Below, piece after piece: positions 39,042 through 39,799 of a stretch of 39,799 bases of DNA. Below the pieces are notes generated by a model, which had not been told where the DNA came from, did no database searches, and worked only from the letters and a program-made list of their open reading frames with translations. The stretch comes from an uncultured Clostridia bacterium (GTDB lineage: Bacteria > Bacillota > Clostridia > UBA1381), in contig CANPXG010000019.1 of NCBI GenBank assembly GCA_947585795.1, positions 1-39,799 on the forward strand. The letters run 5' to 3'. The position numbers were made by a program, and so were the translations under genes. The first letter of the stretch is position 1, and every line of letters starts with the position of its first letter.

Positions 39042-39095
39042 TACGGCGTTTGTTGCTGCGCAACACGCCTACCACACGCTGTGCGTGTGGTTCAC
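39042..39095 (+). repeat. Two-hairpin module, copy m4
   Basis: TACGGCG, hairpin TGTTGC-tgc-GCAACA, CGCCTA, hairpin CCACACGC-tgt-GCGTGTGG, TTCAC. Both arms of the first stem differ from m2 while still pairing. Confidence 0.8.
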
Positions 39096-39148
39096 CCCGA
39101 CAGCCCGCCAAAACCCCTCAGTCACACTACGTGTGACAGCTCTTTTGC

Positions 39149-39198
39149 TACGGCATACGAGCAAAGCTCTATGCCTACGACGCTAAAGCGTCGTTCAC
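39149..39198 (+). repeat. Two-hairpin module, copy m5
   Basis: TACGGC, hairpin closed by GGCATA/TATGCC with AGC-aaa-GCT, CTA, hairpin CGACGC-taaa-GCGTCG, TTCAC. Flanks GAC-AGCTC and GGGGAGCC suggest it split a GAGC/GGGG palindromic unit. Confidence 0.75.
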
Positions 39199-39307
39199 CT
39201 AATAGGGGAGCCACACGGCGGGCGGCGCATATCGTGAGCCTCCCCTACTAGGGGAGGTGTCGGCGAAGCCGACGGAGGGGTTTTAAACACATAAATCAAA
39301 ATTCACG

Positions 39308-39336
39308 AAACGGACGGCATATGCCGTCCGTTTTTG
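39308..39336. terminator. Perfect 26-bp palindrome, terminator-like
   Basis: AAACGGACGGCAT/ATGCCGTCCGTTT (39308-39333) followed by TT; it shields ilvE from the repeat cluster. Confidence 0.75.
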
Positions 39337-39367
39337 TGTCCCGTGTCAAGAATTTTTACTTTAGTAC

Positions 39368-39396
39368 TTTACAAAGGCAAAAAAAAGTAGTAAAAT
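39368..39396 (+). promoter_or_regulatory. Sigma-A promoter of ilvE
   Basis: TTTACA (39368-39373) and TAAAAT (39391-39396) are 17 bp apart. The leader is about 40 nt, with no room for a T-box. Confidence 0.75.
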
Positions 39397-39441
39397 AGAG
39401 GTTGGTTCAAAAAAGATTATTTAATGAAAGAAGTGTTCACA

Positions 39442-39799
39442 GTGGAAATTAAGATTACAAAGACCACCAATCCGAAGCAGAAGCCGGCGGACGAGTCGAA
39501 GCTCGGTTTCGGACAGTATTACACAGACCATATGTTCATAATGAACTATGACGCGGGTCAGGGCTGGCATGACGCGAGAATTGTTCCGTACGCGCCGTTT
39601 CAGATCGACCCCGCGAGCATGGTTCTCCACTACGCCCAGGAAATTTTTGAGGGCTTGAAGGCGTACCGCACCGCGGACGGCTCGATACAGCTTTTCAGAC
39701 CCGAGAAGAACATGGCGAGAATGAACGTGTCCTGTGACAGACTTTGTATTCCCAAAATAGACGAGGAATTTGCCATAGAGGCGATAAAGACGCCCGTTA
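39442..39799 (+). CDS. ilvE: Branched-chain amino acid aminotransferase, N-terminal part
   Basis: The first 119 residues; the gene runs off the right edge. GTG 39442 gives the usual start (MEIKITKTTNPKQKPADESK) and AAAGAAG lies about 8 nt upstream; ATG 39424 adds six atypical residues. Class IV PLP-aminotransferase features are FTDHMF-like YYTDHMFIMNY, ILHYAQEIFEGLKAYR-like VLHYAQEIFEGLKAYR and LFRPEKNMARMNVSCDRLCIP. It transfers the amino group to and from leucine, isoleucine and valine keto acids. The PLP lysine lies beyond the window. Confidence 0.94.
   Translation, partial: MEIKITKTTNPKQKPADESKLGFGQYYTDHMFIMNYDAGQGWHDARIVPYAPFQIDPASMVLHYAQEIFEGLKAYRTADGSIQLFRPEKNMARMNVSCDRLCIPKIDEEFAIEAIKTPV

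Larger units (their letters stand above)
38721..39307. repeat. Cluster of composite palindromic repeats
   Basis: No credible gene. In order: GGGCGG/CCGCCC hairpin (about 38765-38783); composite unit 2 (38784-39020) with modules m2 and m3; module m4 (39042-39095); a second composite in reverse orientation (about 39110-39220, AACCCCTCAGTCACAC-tac-GTGTGACAGC) split by module m5; and a simple unit CCTCCCC-tacta-GGGGAGG, GTCGGC-gaa-GCCGAC, GGAGGGGTTTT (39240-39285). The open frame over 38872-39186 only runs through these palindromes. Confidence 0.8.

Noticed and set aside
38872-39186. 104-residue frame in the repeat cluster
   Set aside because: It is made entirely of hairpin sequences and has no start signal.
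38721-39307. CRISPR array
   Set aside because: The repeats are irregular palindromes without uniform repeat length or unique spacers, and no cas genes are present.
39302-39441. T-box leader before ilvE
   Set aside because: The leader is about 40 nt from the predicted start; no T-box sequence or antiterminator is visible. The palindrome at 39308-39333 lies upstream of the promoter.

Overview
The window looks like chromosomal DNA of an anaerobic, spore-forming Firmicute of class Clostridia, probably a gut Oscillospirales/Ruminococcaceae-type genome. The evidence is a complete spoIIIA operon (spoIIIAA-AH), a cotJABC-like coat operon, an oxygen-sensitive class III ribonucleotide reductase, a clostridial EF-G paralog, many promoters with -35/-10 boxes exactly 17 bp apart, frequent TTG/GTG starts, and palindromic CCTCCCTT/AAGGGAGG repeats of the kind seen between genes in gut clostridia. 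This placement is inferred from gene content, not from a database search.

Layout. 1-890: end of an unknown gene, then repeats. 889-2867: BlaI-type repressor plus M56 (BlaR1-like) membrane peptidase behind two operator-like dyads. 3070-4677: transaldolase (minus), a TSCPD-domain small protein, and a GerMN-domain protein with a sigma-E-like promoter. 4697-5290 (minus): two tandem structured RNAs, each with promoter, long stem and terminator, leading into a truncated SLOG/DUF2493 gene. 5364-10047: spoIIIA operon. 10109-14866: Asp23 protein, then nusB, a TsaD paralog, xseA, xseB, ispA and a DUF212 protein. 14942-17333: metK and cotJABC. 17374-18612 (minus): unknown secreted anchored protein. 18827-24581: argC, argB, proS, alpha/beta hydrolase, His-rich CobW GTPase. 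24617-26939: FMN-binding protein (minus), greA, YkvI transporter. 27017-27474: tRNA Pro-Val-Thr-Tyr, followed by a hairpin-rich segment and an MntA/HepT toxin-antitoxin pair. 28639-32487: MerR regulator (minus), gene remnant, HD-GYP protein, Nif11-like small protein (minus), aldo/keto reductase (minus). 32736-38684: EF-G-like GTPase, MsmX-type sugar ABC ATPase, nrdD behind paired NrdR-like boxes. 38720-39300: dense composite palindromic repeats. 39442-end: start of ilvE.

Most genes are core metabolism, translation or sporulation. SpoIIIA and the GerMN protein probably serve the mother cell-forespore channel, and CotJABC the coat. The most unusual content is non-coding: the tandem leader RNAs at 4835-5286, which show an apparent terminator/antiterminator switch and covarying stems, and a two-hairpin module present in five copies (429-478 and 38800-39198) that is inserted inside larger palindromic repeats.
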